This document shows positions 23,001-31,273 of a stretch of 64,000 nucleotides of DNA, piece by piece. The DNA comes from Liolophura sinensis (taxonomy: Eukaryota; Mollusca; Polyplacophora; Chitonida; Chitonidae). Position 1 is the first letter of the stretch. Every line of letters begins with the position of its first letter. A program made the translations under genes and the position numbers. The DNA is taken from positions 50,337,682 through 50,401,681 of the forward strand of contig NC_088300.1 in NCBI RefSeq assembly GCF_032854445.1. The letters run 5' to 3'. The notes beneath the pieces are model-generated. The model was not told where the DNA came from. It did not search any database and saw nothing but the letters and a program-made list of their open reading frames with translations.

Positions 23001-24262
23001 TCACGTTCTCAAAGTGAGTGTATTAAATCTCACGTTCTTTTGTGTGTGTGTGTAGGGGGGGGGGGACCCCCAGTGTTTCATAATTTTGTATGCTATTTTC
23101 ATCTCGCATAAATAACAGCGTGTATACTTGCCAGCAAAAACTTCCAAAGTACAGTAAAAAATACACAAAACCATTTTTTTCCTGAGGGCTCCCCCCCCCC
23201 CCCCCAGACCGCCCACCAGGAATTTGCCTTGCTCTGGTTGTTTGTTTCTCTGACTTCCTTGGTCCTGTGTGGGTTGACAGCTCTTTACAATATTTTGGTA
23301 TCTTTCTCTTTCAGCTGCGGAGATATACTTCGCCTTTCAGGTGCCTCTTTTTCCTGATGCCATGAGGAAATTTGGGTTTATTGTCTTTCTGGTTTGGGTT
23401 GTCACTCAGTTATTCTGGGAGATCGTTATGGAGATTAGGTCACGTCAATCTAAAAGTAAGCACAGTTTTCAGCATTCCTATGCCTGGCGCCATATTACAT
23501 TCAGTCAGTACTATACCGCACATTGAGCGTATGGTTTATAGCTCTAGTGTAAGGTTGTATGATAGATGTGGAGAAATTGTCAGTTGACTTTTTTTAGTGT
23601 TAGCTAGGGCTTGCTTGAAGTATTGATTTTAGCACTATATAAGACCAGCACCGACCATTGAGCAGTTTTCCGTAACTTCTCAATGGTCGGTGCAAGGTTT
23701 ACCAAGCGGACATTTCCGTTTTCCTTTACCCGTAATATAGGCCGCCGTGGTATAAATGAAAAATTGTTGACTATGGTGTTTAATATCAATGAGATACAAT
23801 AAATACATAAATGAATAAATAAATAAATAAATAAGAAGACCTTTACTTCATAGTAAACTTCATGGAATTTGTGATTTGAGTTTTACTGGACATTTTGATT
23901 AGCATAAAGATATTGTGACATAACTTCATCAGCCATGTATCATCAGCGACCGTTATTTTTACGAACACATCGAGTTTGACGTGTATGTCATGAGACCCAT
24001 CTGAACCATACCAACCAATGACATGTCGTCTGTGAAGAACAGGCTACTCGCCTGAATCGATCCACTAATTTTTTTAAAGAAGCATGTGACTGGTCTTTCC
24101 ACAGAGAGCTCCGCCGCTGACTATGAAGTATCGTACAACGTCAAGATTGAGGAGAAATCTGCCGAGAAGACCAACCGTGTGGCAAATGTTATCCTGCTCC
24201 TGTATATATTAAACATCACGGGAATAACTGTGGCCGGACTGTGTGCTATACTACTGTTCTGA
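12431..24262 (+). CDS. FRRS1: Ferric-chelate reductase 1-like (reeler-DOMON-cytochrome b561)
   Basis: Twelve exons (listed separately) join in one frame to about 549 residues, lacking only the start; human FRRS1 has 592. Order: second half of the reeler domain, DOMON domain, then a cytochrome b561 core with six membrane helices. The four histidines expected to bind two haems are visible in 'QAHGCL', 'FHRWLVG', 'VHAYLG' and 'NWLHRTLG'. Members of this family pass electrons across a membrane, with ferric iron reduction as the assigned activity. Every junction has AG/GT signals and keeps phase. The gene ends with a TGA at 24260. It converges with the GPAT gene. Family assignment is from remembered similarity to vertebrate FRRS1. 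The N-terminus and promoter are unresolved. Confidence 0.93.
12663..13140 (+). repeat. Intronic tandem repeat, 87-bp unit, 5 copies
   Basis: Units start near 12724, 12811, 12898, 12985 and 13072, exactly 87 bp apart, and contain 'attgctgaaatattgccc' and 'acgtggccattatccac'. Because 87 is a multiple of three, a 115-codon frame stays open through it; this is not a gene. It lies in the intron between the first two mapped FRRS1 exons. Confidence 0.93.
13190..13455 (-). repeat. Dispersed repeat R1, copy 2 (inverted)
   Basis: Reverse complement of 985-1260, with shared blocks around 'gttacctcctaccccattgg' and 'accaccattttttgggctg'. It lies in a FRRS1 intron directly after the 87-bp array. Confidence 0.65.
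14010..14345 (-). repeat. tRNA-derived SINE, family D
   Basis: (attt)n at the left edge, 'ttaacgcccggtccaagaat', a core with 'ggataaaccaccaaactt' and 'caagttactgacaaagttt', and a minus-strand B box ('ttggttcaatctc') near 14300. A shorter copy of the core occurs at about 60355-60440. It sits in an FRRS1 intron about 120 bp before an exon. Confidence 0.6.
14468..14559 (+). CDS. FRRS1: FRRS1 exon: end of reeler domain
   Basis: Acceptor 'ccctaccag', donor 'cttcac|gtaagt', leaving phase 2. It encodes 'NLTLTWKAPDVPVGDLVF', which matches the conserved '..W.AP......F' strand near the end of reeler domains. Confidence 0.9.
15813..15912 (+). CDS. FRRS1: FRRS1 exon: reeler to DOMON linker
   Basis: Acceptor 'ttgttgtag', donor 'gagaag|gtaatg'. 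It encodes 'TFAEFWGDEKSDVLV', whose 'FWG' matches the end of the reeler fold ('Y..YW..I' in vertebrates), then a linker ending 'LGDLEK'. Phase joins exactly to the previous exon (ac+t, Thr). Confidence 0.85.
16569..16817 (+). CDS. FRRS1: FRRS1 exon: first half of DOMON domain
   Basis: 83 codons between 'tagaacag' and 'cttatg|gtacga'. It contains six Cys pairing candidates (GTCGKTKGC, HCMGDDC) and the DOMON signature 'FEMMAKAEGYVSVGFSDDKLM'-like strand pair (shortened here). The Met that ends the exon corresponds to the region where DOMON haem ligands occur. Confidence 0.92.
16926..17024. repeat. (AT)n then (AAT)n microsatellite
   Basis: About 37 AT repeats (16926-17000) run directly into (AAT)7 (17001-17022) in an FRRS1 intron about 110 bp after the DOMON exon. 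The 'YIYIYI' open frames on the minus strand are products of it. Confidence 0.97.
17378..17473 (+). CDS. FRRS1: FRRS1 exon: DOMON middle
   Basis: 32 codons, acceptor 'gattcag', donor 'tatacg|gtaagt', phase 0 at both ends. It encodes 'GDDETLSCTAQDLRVTVQRG', matching the '(M)GDDD...C' segment of the family. Confidence 0.92.
17690..17890 (+). repeat. Dispersed repeat E with SINE-B tail fragment
   Basis: 'gtgtccggtgtcttcggcat' and 'ctggcggcagcact' recur in inverted form near 25860-25940 ('gtctggtgtcttcgccatg'). It is followed at 17868-17890 by 'acatgacggaaaaattgtta', a SINE-B tail. It lies in an FRRS1 intron. Confidence 0.55.
18385..18592 (-). repeat. SINE family A, head-truncated
   Basis: (attt)n, then 'gattggtgttttacgccgta' and the whole core as far as 'gacttgaactgacagcgacc'; the tRNA-like head is mostly lost. 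Located in an FRRS1 intron. Confidence 0.85.
19420..19606 (+). CDS. FRRS1: FRRS1 exon: end of DOMON domain
   Basis: 62 codons, acceptor 'attatacag', donor 'cgcag|gtatgc', leaving phase 1. 'DGYIYCRFARPIV' matches 'DGVMQCSFRRNI' of vertebrate FRRS1, and 'DWYLFLAWG' matches 'YYIFLADG', the last DOMON strand. Confidence 0.93.
20042..20158 (+). CDS. FRRS1: FRRS1 exon: linker and first haem histidine
   Basis: Acceptor 'cttgaacag', donor 'tcacg|gtaagc'. It encodes a pre-membrane linker and ends 'MSKWLQAHG', where the His is expected to be the first haem ligand of the b561 core. Confidence 0.92.
20470..20590 (-). repeat. SINE family A, degenerate fragment
   Basis: 'ttacgccgtactcaaaaata' and 'ggcggccagcattatggtc' survive; head and A/T-rich end are lost. 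Located in an FRRS1 intron. Confidence 0.7.
20774..20889 (+). CDS. FRRS1: FRRS1 exon: b561 helix 1
   Basis: Acceptor 'tttcccag', donor 'tttcag|gtgacc'. It encodes the hydrophobic segment 'CLTVIAWMLLVGLGTVVARH' and then a basic loop ending 'RWFQ', matching 'AWFQ' before helix 2 in vertebrates. Confidence 0.94.
21473..21559 (+). CDS. FRRS1: FRRS1 exon: b561 helix 2
   Basis: I chose the acceptor 'acattcag|ttt' because it gives 'FHRWLVGLAAVFTSVSFILI' in frame with 'WFQ'; a second AG eight bases further on would break the frame. The His is the second expected haem ligand. Donor 'gcgag|gtgagt', phase 0. Confidence 0.93.
21600..21810 (+). repeat. Direct repeat pair in intron
   Basis: 'atgttct(t/g)aaatgcag' plus 'ttttcgtcat' occurs at 21605-21630 and again at 21782-21807, 177 bp apart, with AT-rich sequence between. 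It may be a small tandem duplication. Confidence 0.6.
22425..22581 (+). CDS. FRRS1: FRRS1 exon: b561 helix 3, start of helix 4
   Basis: Acceptor 'cctggccag', donor 'taccg|gtaagc'. 'YVTVHAYLGIAIMAATVLQA' is helix 3 with the third haem His, and 'FNWLHRTLG' carries the fourth (vertebrates have 'FNWTHWSMG'). It is the most conserved stretch of the gene. Confidence 0.95.
22685..22770 (+). repeat. SINE family A core fragment, plus strand
   Basis: 'cagcacgtgggaattaaggt', 'ggatggtttcctctcaccat' and 'gccgccgtcgtatcac' match the SINE-A core with deletions. It lies about 100 bp after an FRRS1 exon. Confidence 0.65.
23315..23455 (+). CDS. FRRS1: FRRS1 exon: helices 4 to 5
   Basis: Acceptor 'tctttcag', donor 'taaaa|gtaagc'. 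It encodes the end of helix 4 ('AAEIYFAFQVPLF') and helix 5 ('GFIVFLVWVVTQLFWEIVME'), then a basic loop ('RSRQSK'). Confidence 0.93.
23649..23692. other. Perfect 14-bp inverted repeat (hairpin)
   Basis: 'caccgaccattgag' (23649-23662) and 'ctcaatggtcggtg' (23679-23692) are exact reverse complements around a 16-base loop, in an FRRS1 intron. Function unknown. Confidence 0.8.
23735..23836 (+). repeat. SINE tail with (aaat)n
   Basis: 'ggccgccgtggtataaatga', a 'aaaattgttgact' block and (aaat)n correspond to the 3' part shared by the local SINE families. Confidence 0.65.
24105..24262 (+). CDS. FRRS1: FRRS1 terminal exon: helix 6 and stop
   Basis: Acceptor 'tttccacag', phase joins a+ag (Lys). A 28-residue charged segment leads to helix 6 ('VANVILLLYILNITGITVAG'), ending 'CAILLF' and TGA. 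The very short tail after the helix matches family proteins. Decayed copies of this exon follow downstream. Confidence 0.93.
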
Positions 24263-24466
24263 GGTGCATGGTGTTCACGTGCTGCTACAGAAATGTCCTA
24301 TAGAAACCAGCCGTGTGACAGATGTTATCCTGCTCCTGGATAAATAACAAAAAATGCAAAACACTGACCCGATTGTGTGTTGTGTTAATCACCTGATGTG
24401 TCTGATGTTTGTGTACCGCTACAGAAATATTCTATGGAGACCAACCGTGTGACAAATGCTATCCTG
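24135..24466 (+). repeat. Tandem duplication of FRRS1 terminal exon, unit about 135 bp
   Basis: The phrase 'ccaaccgtgtggcaaatgtt' in the coding exon (24171) recurs at 24307 ('ccagccgtgtgacagatgtt') and 24441 ('ccaaccgtgtgacaaatgct'), 134-136 bp apart. The boundary 'gctacagaaat.t.ctatagaaacc' precedes both extra copies. Neither extra copy has an open frame of full length: the second meets TAA soon after 'ctcctggataa'. They are 3' UTR or relic exon copies. Confidence 0.85.
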
Positions 24467-24900
24467 CACACTAAAAATAACTGTTTCGTTTTAAAACACA
24501 TTTCTAGTACACTTTAGAAAACGCGTCCTGGTGTTAAGTAACATAAAGATTGTGTTTAGTAACTAAAGAGATATGTTTATTGTAGTAATCATGTGAAACG
24601 TTTACATAGTAATGTGATAGATATTTAAAATAAATAGAAAAAGTATGTTTGCACAGTAAACAGTTTGTCGCTTGTTCACTAAAGTAAACAGGTGATATTT
24701 TACGGGATTTTTACAATTAAATCCTGTTTACTGGAGTATTTCCGTGTATAAAAAATATCCACCACATTACTACGTAAACATTTCACGTGTTTACTATAAT
24801 CTTTTTAAATACTTAGCAGCCTTTTACGAATAAGGACCTATACACATTTCTAAAATGCATAAGAAATGTGTTTAAAAAGGAAACACTTATTTTTAGTGTG
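24467..24900. mobile_element. MITE-like element with 39-bp terminal inverted repeats
   Basis: The ends 'cacactaaaaataactgttt' and its reverse complement match at 36 of 39 positions (24467-24505 against 24862-24900). Inner sequence is also partly palindromic ('acgtaaacatttcacgtg' against 'catgtgaaacgtttac'). No coding capacity. No clear target-site duplication; at most 'tg' flanks both ends. It has landed in the third copy of the FRRS1 terminal-exon duplication. Confidence 0.85.
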
Positions 24901-25859
24901 TGGTGTTATTATTACGCATCATATCAGTGACCACTATGTGTTATATACCACCTTTCCAGTACCGCACATGCCTGATAATTATGTACAGAAAACCTCTCTA
25001 TTCCAATAAACTTGTTGAGCATTAATTGTCCGAATCTCACAAATGTATATTAAATGAACAATCACTTGTGTAACGAGTCACGCCGGATATATGCAATCAT
25101 GCACCTTCAGACTGAATACTTCAGGCTAATGGTTGATTTCACCAATATGCAAGCAATTACTCGTGTTAGCCAAAATTCTTGATGCTTATATTAAATAAAC
25201 GGAGTATTTAGACATTACCATGAAGGACTAAGCAGAATGAGGGCCTTTATTCTTCCCTAGCTCTGACAAAGCTAGCAGTGCCGGTAGAAAAACATGACAG
25301 GCCCAATATATACGAAAACGTATGTACATATACTCATAGTTTGTCAACATCCGAATAGGGGAAAAAATATCCAAAATCTGAATTAAAGAGTTCATGATAT
25401 ATTCCCTTGTGGAGTGAATTTTATAGTTTTACATAGTGGGTCAGAGCCTTTAAAACCATTGTAGCTGCCCTTGCACGTTTGACAACGTTGGATGTATTTT
25501 CACCTATATACTGAAGGACAATAATATTAAGCTGAAATTGTCTTCCGTCACGGGCAAAAAGGGCGTGGTTGTGTGTCCAGCATGGTCCACCATGGTCTTG
25601 AAACTTAGGCTGAAACATAGGTTTCTTTTGCATTTCATTTGTGACAATTCTGCCGGTCTCCAAACTAAAGTCAAGGTGTCACGAACAATGCTGTTTTTGT
25701 GGTTATCTTCATGCGATTTCCGCTGTATTTTCCCCCCACCATTTCACAGATTTTTAAGAACGAGAAAAATCGACGACGATAAAACAAAGTAGCAAGCTCT
25801 TTTTTTAACGGATATGCAGTTTTAACATCAGGACCTGAACAATCAAACGCGGGACCATG

Positions 25860-25945
25860 CTGTCGCCACCGACGTATCATGGCGAAGACACCAGACATGA
25901 CATCCCACCCAGTCACATTACACTGACACCGGGTCAACCATTCCT
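25860..25945 (-). repeat. Dispersed repeat E, copy 2
   Basis: Minus-strand 'gggtgggatgtcatgtctgg' then 'tgtcttcgccatgat' and 'ggtggcgacagcat' matches 17740-17800. The 88-codon minus frame across it is a product of the repeat. Confidence 0.5.
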
Positions 25946-26959
25946 GCTTTCTTGCTGTAAACTCTCAGTGCAGTACGCTAAGTCAGACAGCAGCAAGTGC
26001 CATTTTTGAAGCCATTGGTATAACCAGACACGGTATGTGAAATGGGAGTGTCGCCGTCAGAATTTTAGAAGTCCCTTTTCTCGACGACGGTTCCCGTAAA
26101 CCCGTTGACAAAGCCCCTGTTTAAGAAAACAGTATTGTGGGTAGTTTTCTTTTCAACCAAAAGCAACAAACCATAGAAAGCCGTGCATGGCATCCTAATA
26201 AAACAATGTTTATTCCGGTGAATCAAAGCCCACTCACGAACACAGTGATACAGTTTTTGAGACCGACAACCACATCAATTTCGTGAAGCCACCTACGAAA
26301 AGTTCATCTATCTTACACTTCATTCTTTCCTCCAAGCTTAAACAAAGTCTTAAAACTTAAAGTTTTCGTAGGTAGCCTTACGTAAAAGATACTTTCGGGG
26401 AACATTAACATCCGTGACAATATCTGGTCTTGAGACATAGAAATATCATATTGAGTTAGTCCATTGCAGTGCACAAACAGTAATCAAGAAACACATGCAA
26501 TATGTAAGATCAATGCGCACCAAATGCTTGGAACACAGAGGCAAACAGATCGTGAAACCAAAAAACGGCCTTTGTCAGAGAAATTAAAGAAATCTTATTA
26601 TAACTTACACAAGGTTTCGAACGACACGAAAAATAAATGGGGTTGATCCAAACAGAAGTTAATCAAATAAACCGTTATATCTCAAACCATTAATACAATA
26701 AAATTTTATTCACAACCTCCGTATCTAAGCAAGATTTAACTACATATAGGTGAACATTCAAGTTCCCAAGGAAGAAATACTATATACTGTTTCAAAACCA
26801 AAACTCTACACTGACTCTTCTGGTAAATACTTCTATTGCTAAACGCAAACAGTCAATAGCAGATGTGAACCTTTATCAGCAGGTGATGTTTGAGACGTAT
26901 AAGAACAGAGCAATACTCGGCGCTGGCATCTTGTTGAATATCAACAGAGTGGCACATAA

Positions 26960-27175
26960 AACATGTGCAGACACCTGGATGTCTTGTTGGGTAACAAGAC
27001 ACCTTGAAGTCTTGTACGGTGTCCATACACCTGGTCTTGTAGAGTATTCAGACACCTTGATGTCTTGTAGGGTATCCAGACACTTTGATGTCTTGTAGGG
27101 TATCCAGACACCTTGATGTCTTTTAGGGTATCAAGACACCTTGATGTCTTGTAGGTTATCAACAGAGTAGCACGC
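26960..27175 (+). repeat. Minisatellite, about 28-bp unit
   Basis: Six to seven units of 'cagacaccttgatgtcttgt' plus 'agggtatc', most regular from 27045 to 27150. It gives rise to a repetitive minus-strand open frame that should not be annotated as a gene. Confidence 0.9.
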
Positions 27176-29149
27176 AAAAATGTGCAGACATACTGGTGAC
27201 ACGGTAATGTACAGCAGCCTATACACATATGCTGATACAGTGATGTTGGATACCAAAAGAGCAGCACTATTCGTCTTGGATGTGTTTGTATTCCAAAGAA
27301 TATAAATATCATGAACAGGCCAAGTCTAGTAAACACATCTGTTAACACTTAACTCAGTCTAATAACATCAACAAATTTCGCTCTAAATAAATATCATATA
27401 AGTGAGGCATAAATGTCAGCAGATGAAAACCTTTCCATTCATGCTGTGTCCCAATTACTTGTTCATAAACAGTATAATTGCTGATAAATTTAAAAAAAAA
27501 AAAGAAAACAAAAAAGGGTGTTCTCTTATTCATAGTACATTCACACACTACCTAATGAACACACTTAAACTCAAGGATGATTACGCTAGATTTACATGCC
27601 AAGTTTGAAAATAAAACATTAAAGTTGTAAATTGTACATTTTTCTTCGCAATATATAGTATTAAATCTTAATCAAAACACTGAGGTTTTAGAGCAAATGA
27701 CAATTAAGTATCAAAATAGAACAATTATATTAACACTTGCACTCAACAGTACCTCTACCTATAATGGTTAACTACACTGAATGTAGAAGAAAGGCGCACC
27801 ATTAAATCAAACAGAAGACATCAAGTAACACTACACAAATAAAACCCTTCAAAGCATTTCTATGCCATGTTCTATTTCCAACACTGGTGGACAAAGTAAC
27901 AATTTTGTGCCCATAAATTCTCTTTTAAATATGAGAATACCTTGTAATAAACTGACAGACACAACAGAAGAACATTACAAAAGGTGAACAAACCATTTAA
28001 TCAAAGAGTACAACACTGAGCAGATAACAAAAATAATATCATAAAACAGTTAAACATCTCTTACAATTCAACAGCTGGCTTTGCTGTAAGCAGCTACATT
28101 ATATCATACTGGCTCAAGAACAGTTTTCTCATTGTTTAACCATAAACATCTCTCAAATTTTTCACTGATATATATCTCATCATGAGGTATTCTATATGGA
28201 CTCGCATAAATATCCATACATTCTACACTTAGTTCAAAATATCCACAATAACTGAATAAATGTACGATATTATTCGGATATTTAAGTTAGGTCATAATAT
28301 CATAATATCATCATAATATGAGCCTCGTACAGATTTAAGTCTAGACTTTCTGGTTTATACTAGCCTTAAATCTTAATACACCTTTGAACAACTGGGTCCT
28401 GAACAAATAATGCAAATAATGAAAGGTTTTGGAACAATACTGGTAAAAGTGAAAGGCTTAAGCTATTCTTGAAGTAATTCTTATACAAAGCATTGAACAT
28501 TTAAATAAAAACGTACTATGAGCTGCTGAGTAAGAGAATGAATGAACACTTTAGGTTAAAGTCTTACTCACTTGTCAAAGATATCAGATGCCTTTGTCCC
28601 TGATATGCACTATTAGTATTTGCTAGCCATTTTGAGACTGAAGTGGTCAAAACCTGCAAATATTGTGTGCTTTAAGATAGATCAGATTCCCTATTTTTTG
28701 GAAATGCATGTAAGAGTTTATTCATCTTTATGCCAAACAAAACTAGGATTTGTGAACATTTCCAGTGTTACACATTTAGTTTGGATTGTGTTGTCTTGAA
28801 ATTTAGATTATTCTGTCCTACTACACAATGTGCTATATTGTGGCAATATCTTGTTTATTATATCCCAGTATAAACTACAGCCAGCTTACTGAGACCTTCC
28901 CATGTGGCTTACATTATTCAGTGGGCAACAACATGGCTGACATGAACACATATATACCTCATGCGTGTAATGTTCTTGATTAACTAGAGTCATTCACTAT
29001 CAGCAGCCTTCAAACTAGTGTGTGGAAGTGTACGGATTCACATGCATCTCAGTATCCAAGCAGTTAACAAATTAACTAACACTGGTCCTAAGTTTTCAGT
29101 ATATGTATGCGCTTGTCAGGTGCCCTTAAGCCACCTTAACCACAGCAAC

Positions 29150-29530
29150 TAGACTGTAAAGTAGTCCATGAAAGAAGAAACTCATACCAGGTAAGATAAC
29201 ATAGGTTAGAACAACTTAAGGTGACCTACACATATGTAATTACACAGAAAAGTTGAGAAAGTATAATGTAAGGTAACATATATGAACACAACTTAAGGTA
29301 ACATGTAATTACAAGCAAAGAAAATTTAATCACGCACAATCTAAGGTAACATATATAAACACAACTTAAGGTGACATGTAATTACAAGGAAAGAAGAGTT
29401 AAGCAAGCACAATTTAAGGTAACATGTACAAGCGCAACTCCCTATGCGATTACAATGAAGGAAAGTTAATAAAGTACAATGTAAGGTGATCCATTCAAGA
29501 ACAATGTAAGGTGACCCATGGAAGTACAGT
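29150..29530 (+). repeat. Tandem repeat, unit about 73-77 bp
   Basis: 'acaacttaaggt(a/g)acatgtaattaca' recurs near 29211, 29288 and 29361 with shorter decayed units after. It would lie in the GPAT 3' UTR if that UTR is long. Confidence 0.8.
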
Positions 29531-31185
29531 GCAATATGGCATACAAAAGAAAAATCAAAGGTAAGCCTTCCCATCATAAAACATGATCAAGGATACGTCA
29601 TGCATTTATATATAAAACTATATACATAGATAATCCAGATGACAGTGTGGAGTACAACTTGTCTTTGGCTACCGAAAAACACCACAATGTTTGCAAACAT
29701 TTATTTCTAAGGAAACTGAAGACAACGAAATGAATAATGAACACAGTTTAGAATCTCAAGTCAATTGTCAACTTGACTTCTCATCTGTACAAGTATCTAG
29801 TATATATGCCATGTATCACCACGAAGGCTTTAACTTCGGGTATGCTTAAAACCAACCCAAAACATATGTACATGCAGTTCACTGTTGAATAAAGATATTC
29901 AACAAGAACCATTTTGTCTCTTGAGACAATATTTACAATAACACAAACACAATAACACCAATACTCTAAGCTGAGCAAGAAAAGGATTTCTACAAAAAGT
30001 GGTCCTATTTAATAAAATGGTACAAACTGATTTATATTCAGAAGCAGTATTAGAAGAGGCCATTTTTTTAGACTTAACATGAGATTTGATGAACATGTCA
30101 TAAAAGACATCAAACTGTACGACTGAAAAATGTCACCTTGAAGCTGTTGTTCATCACAAACTACACAGCTGTACATCTCTGAGAGAAGCAACGTATCTCC
30201 TTTTAAAGGATGAAAAACTTCAGCACAACATACCTTTATACAGGGAAACATCACAATTCAAACTAAATGTGTAACACAAAAAAGATTCCAGAAGTTTTCA
30301 ATACCTACCTATACAGGGATGACTTATGGCAAATAGTTAATGAGATTTCAAACTCCTGTCTAATTTATCACATTCCTAAATACTTCAGCAAAGCCACACA
30401 ATCAAACATTTCTGTCTGAGTGACTTGAAATATTCATGAGGTTTCATAAGAGCCTGATGGCAAGCAGAATTTTATACGATGTACAATGAAAATAACTTAC
30501 ATGCACAAAGCATTTCAAATGCAAGTAATGACCCAAAAACATGTAAGTTCATTGTGCAAAAACATGAATGTGCTGTTTGAATAAACCCACAAGACTTTAC
30601 ATTGTACATCTATACATATAGCATTGAACAATGATATGAATGCACAAAAATACAATGACAGATACAACTATTTTCAAAACTTTGCCCTCAAAGTTTTCAG
30701 CATTAAAAAATAACTATTCTGGAGTCCGGCCTATTCAGCATTCCGAATGTTCAAGAACCATCATAGGCTTCAACTGAATGATAACACAGAGAGACTTGCT
30801 CTAAATGTAGCAAGCCTCTGACAGAGACATGTCACAAGCATTAACAAGCAGTGCTGAAAGTATCAGTCTAACTAATGTTTGTACTGTACATCTATGTACA
30901 AGATCGTTGATATTTATGTACACTGTACAGGCATTTATACATGATACATCTAAACAAGAAGAAAAAAATACAATACAAATACATGTAGACATTTCCACCA
31001 GACAACTATCTATGGTCAGTGTCACTCTTCTTCTCCTAACCTACTGGTCAGAAGACACTTATCAGTACTGTTAGTAGTAACCCTGTTAGTCGGGCTGCAT
31101 GCTGTGACCTAACTCTCACAACCTTTCACACTCAGCTGCACAAGTCTAGACACCACCCTAGGGAGCGGGCAGTAAGGAGGTCTCT

Positions 31186-31273
31186 TTAGTCCACTTTTAT
31201 CAACTTGCTATAATCTTCCTTAGCTTTCTCTTTCCACTCTTCCTTTGCTTTCTTCCTCTTTAACTGGCCGTCC
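31186..31273 (-). CDS. GPAT3/GPAT4: GPAT exon 15: C-terminus and stop
   Basis: It encodes 'DGQLKRKKAKEEWKEKAKED' and then 'YSKLIKVD' and TAA, matching the charged 'DGGLKR.K.....YSKMI' tail of vertebrate GPAT3/4. Confidence 0.95.

Larger units (their letters stand above)
24901..31185. other. Convergent intergenic region and GPAT 3' UTR
   Basis: This separates FRRS1 (ending 24262) from the stop codon of GPAT (31186). The right part is probably GPAT 3' UTR on the minus strand; candidate AATAAA signals on that strand lie near 29700, 28735 and 26705, and I cannot choose between them. Notable contents are a repeat E copy near 25860-25940, a 28-bp minisatellite near 26960-27170 and a 73-77-bp tandem repeat near 29150-29530. 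No open frame looks coding. Confidence 0.5.

Noticed and set aside
26941..27348. 135-codon minus-strand frame
   Set aside because: Much of it is the 28-bp minisatellite; no protein resemblance.
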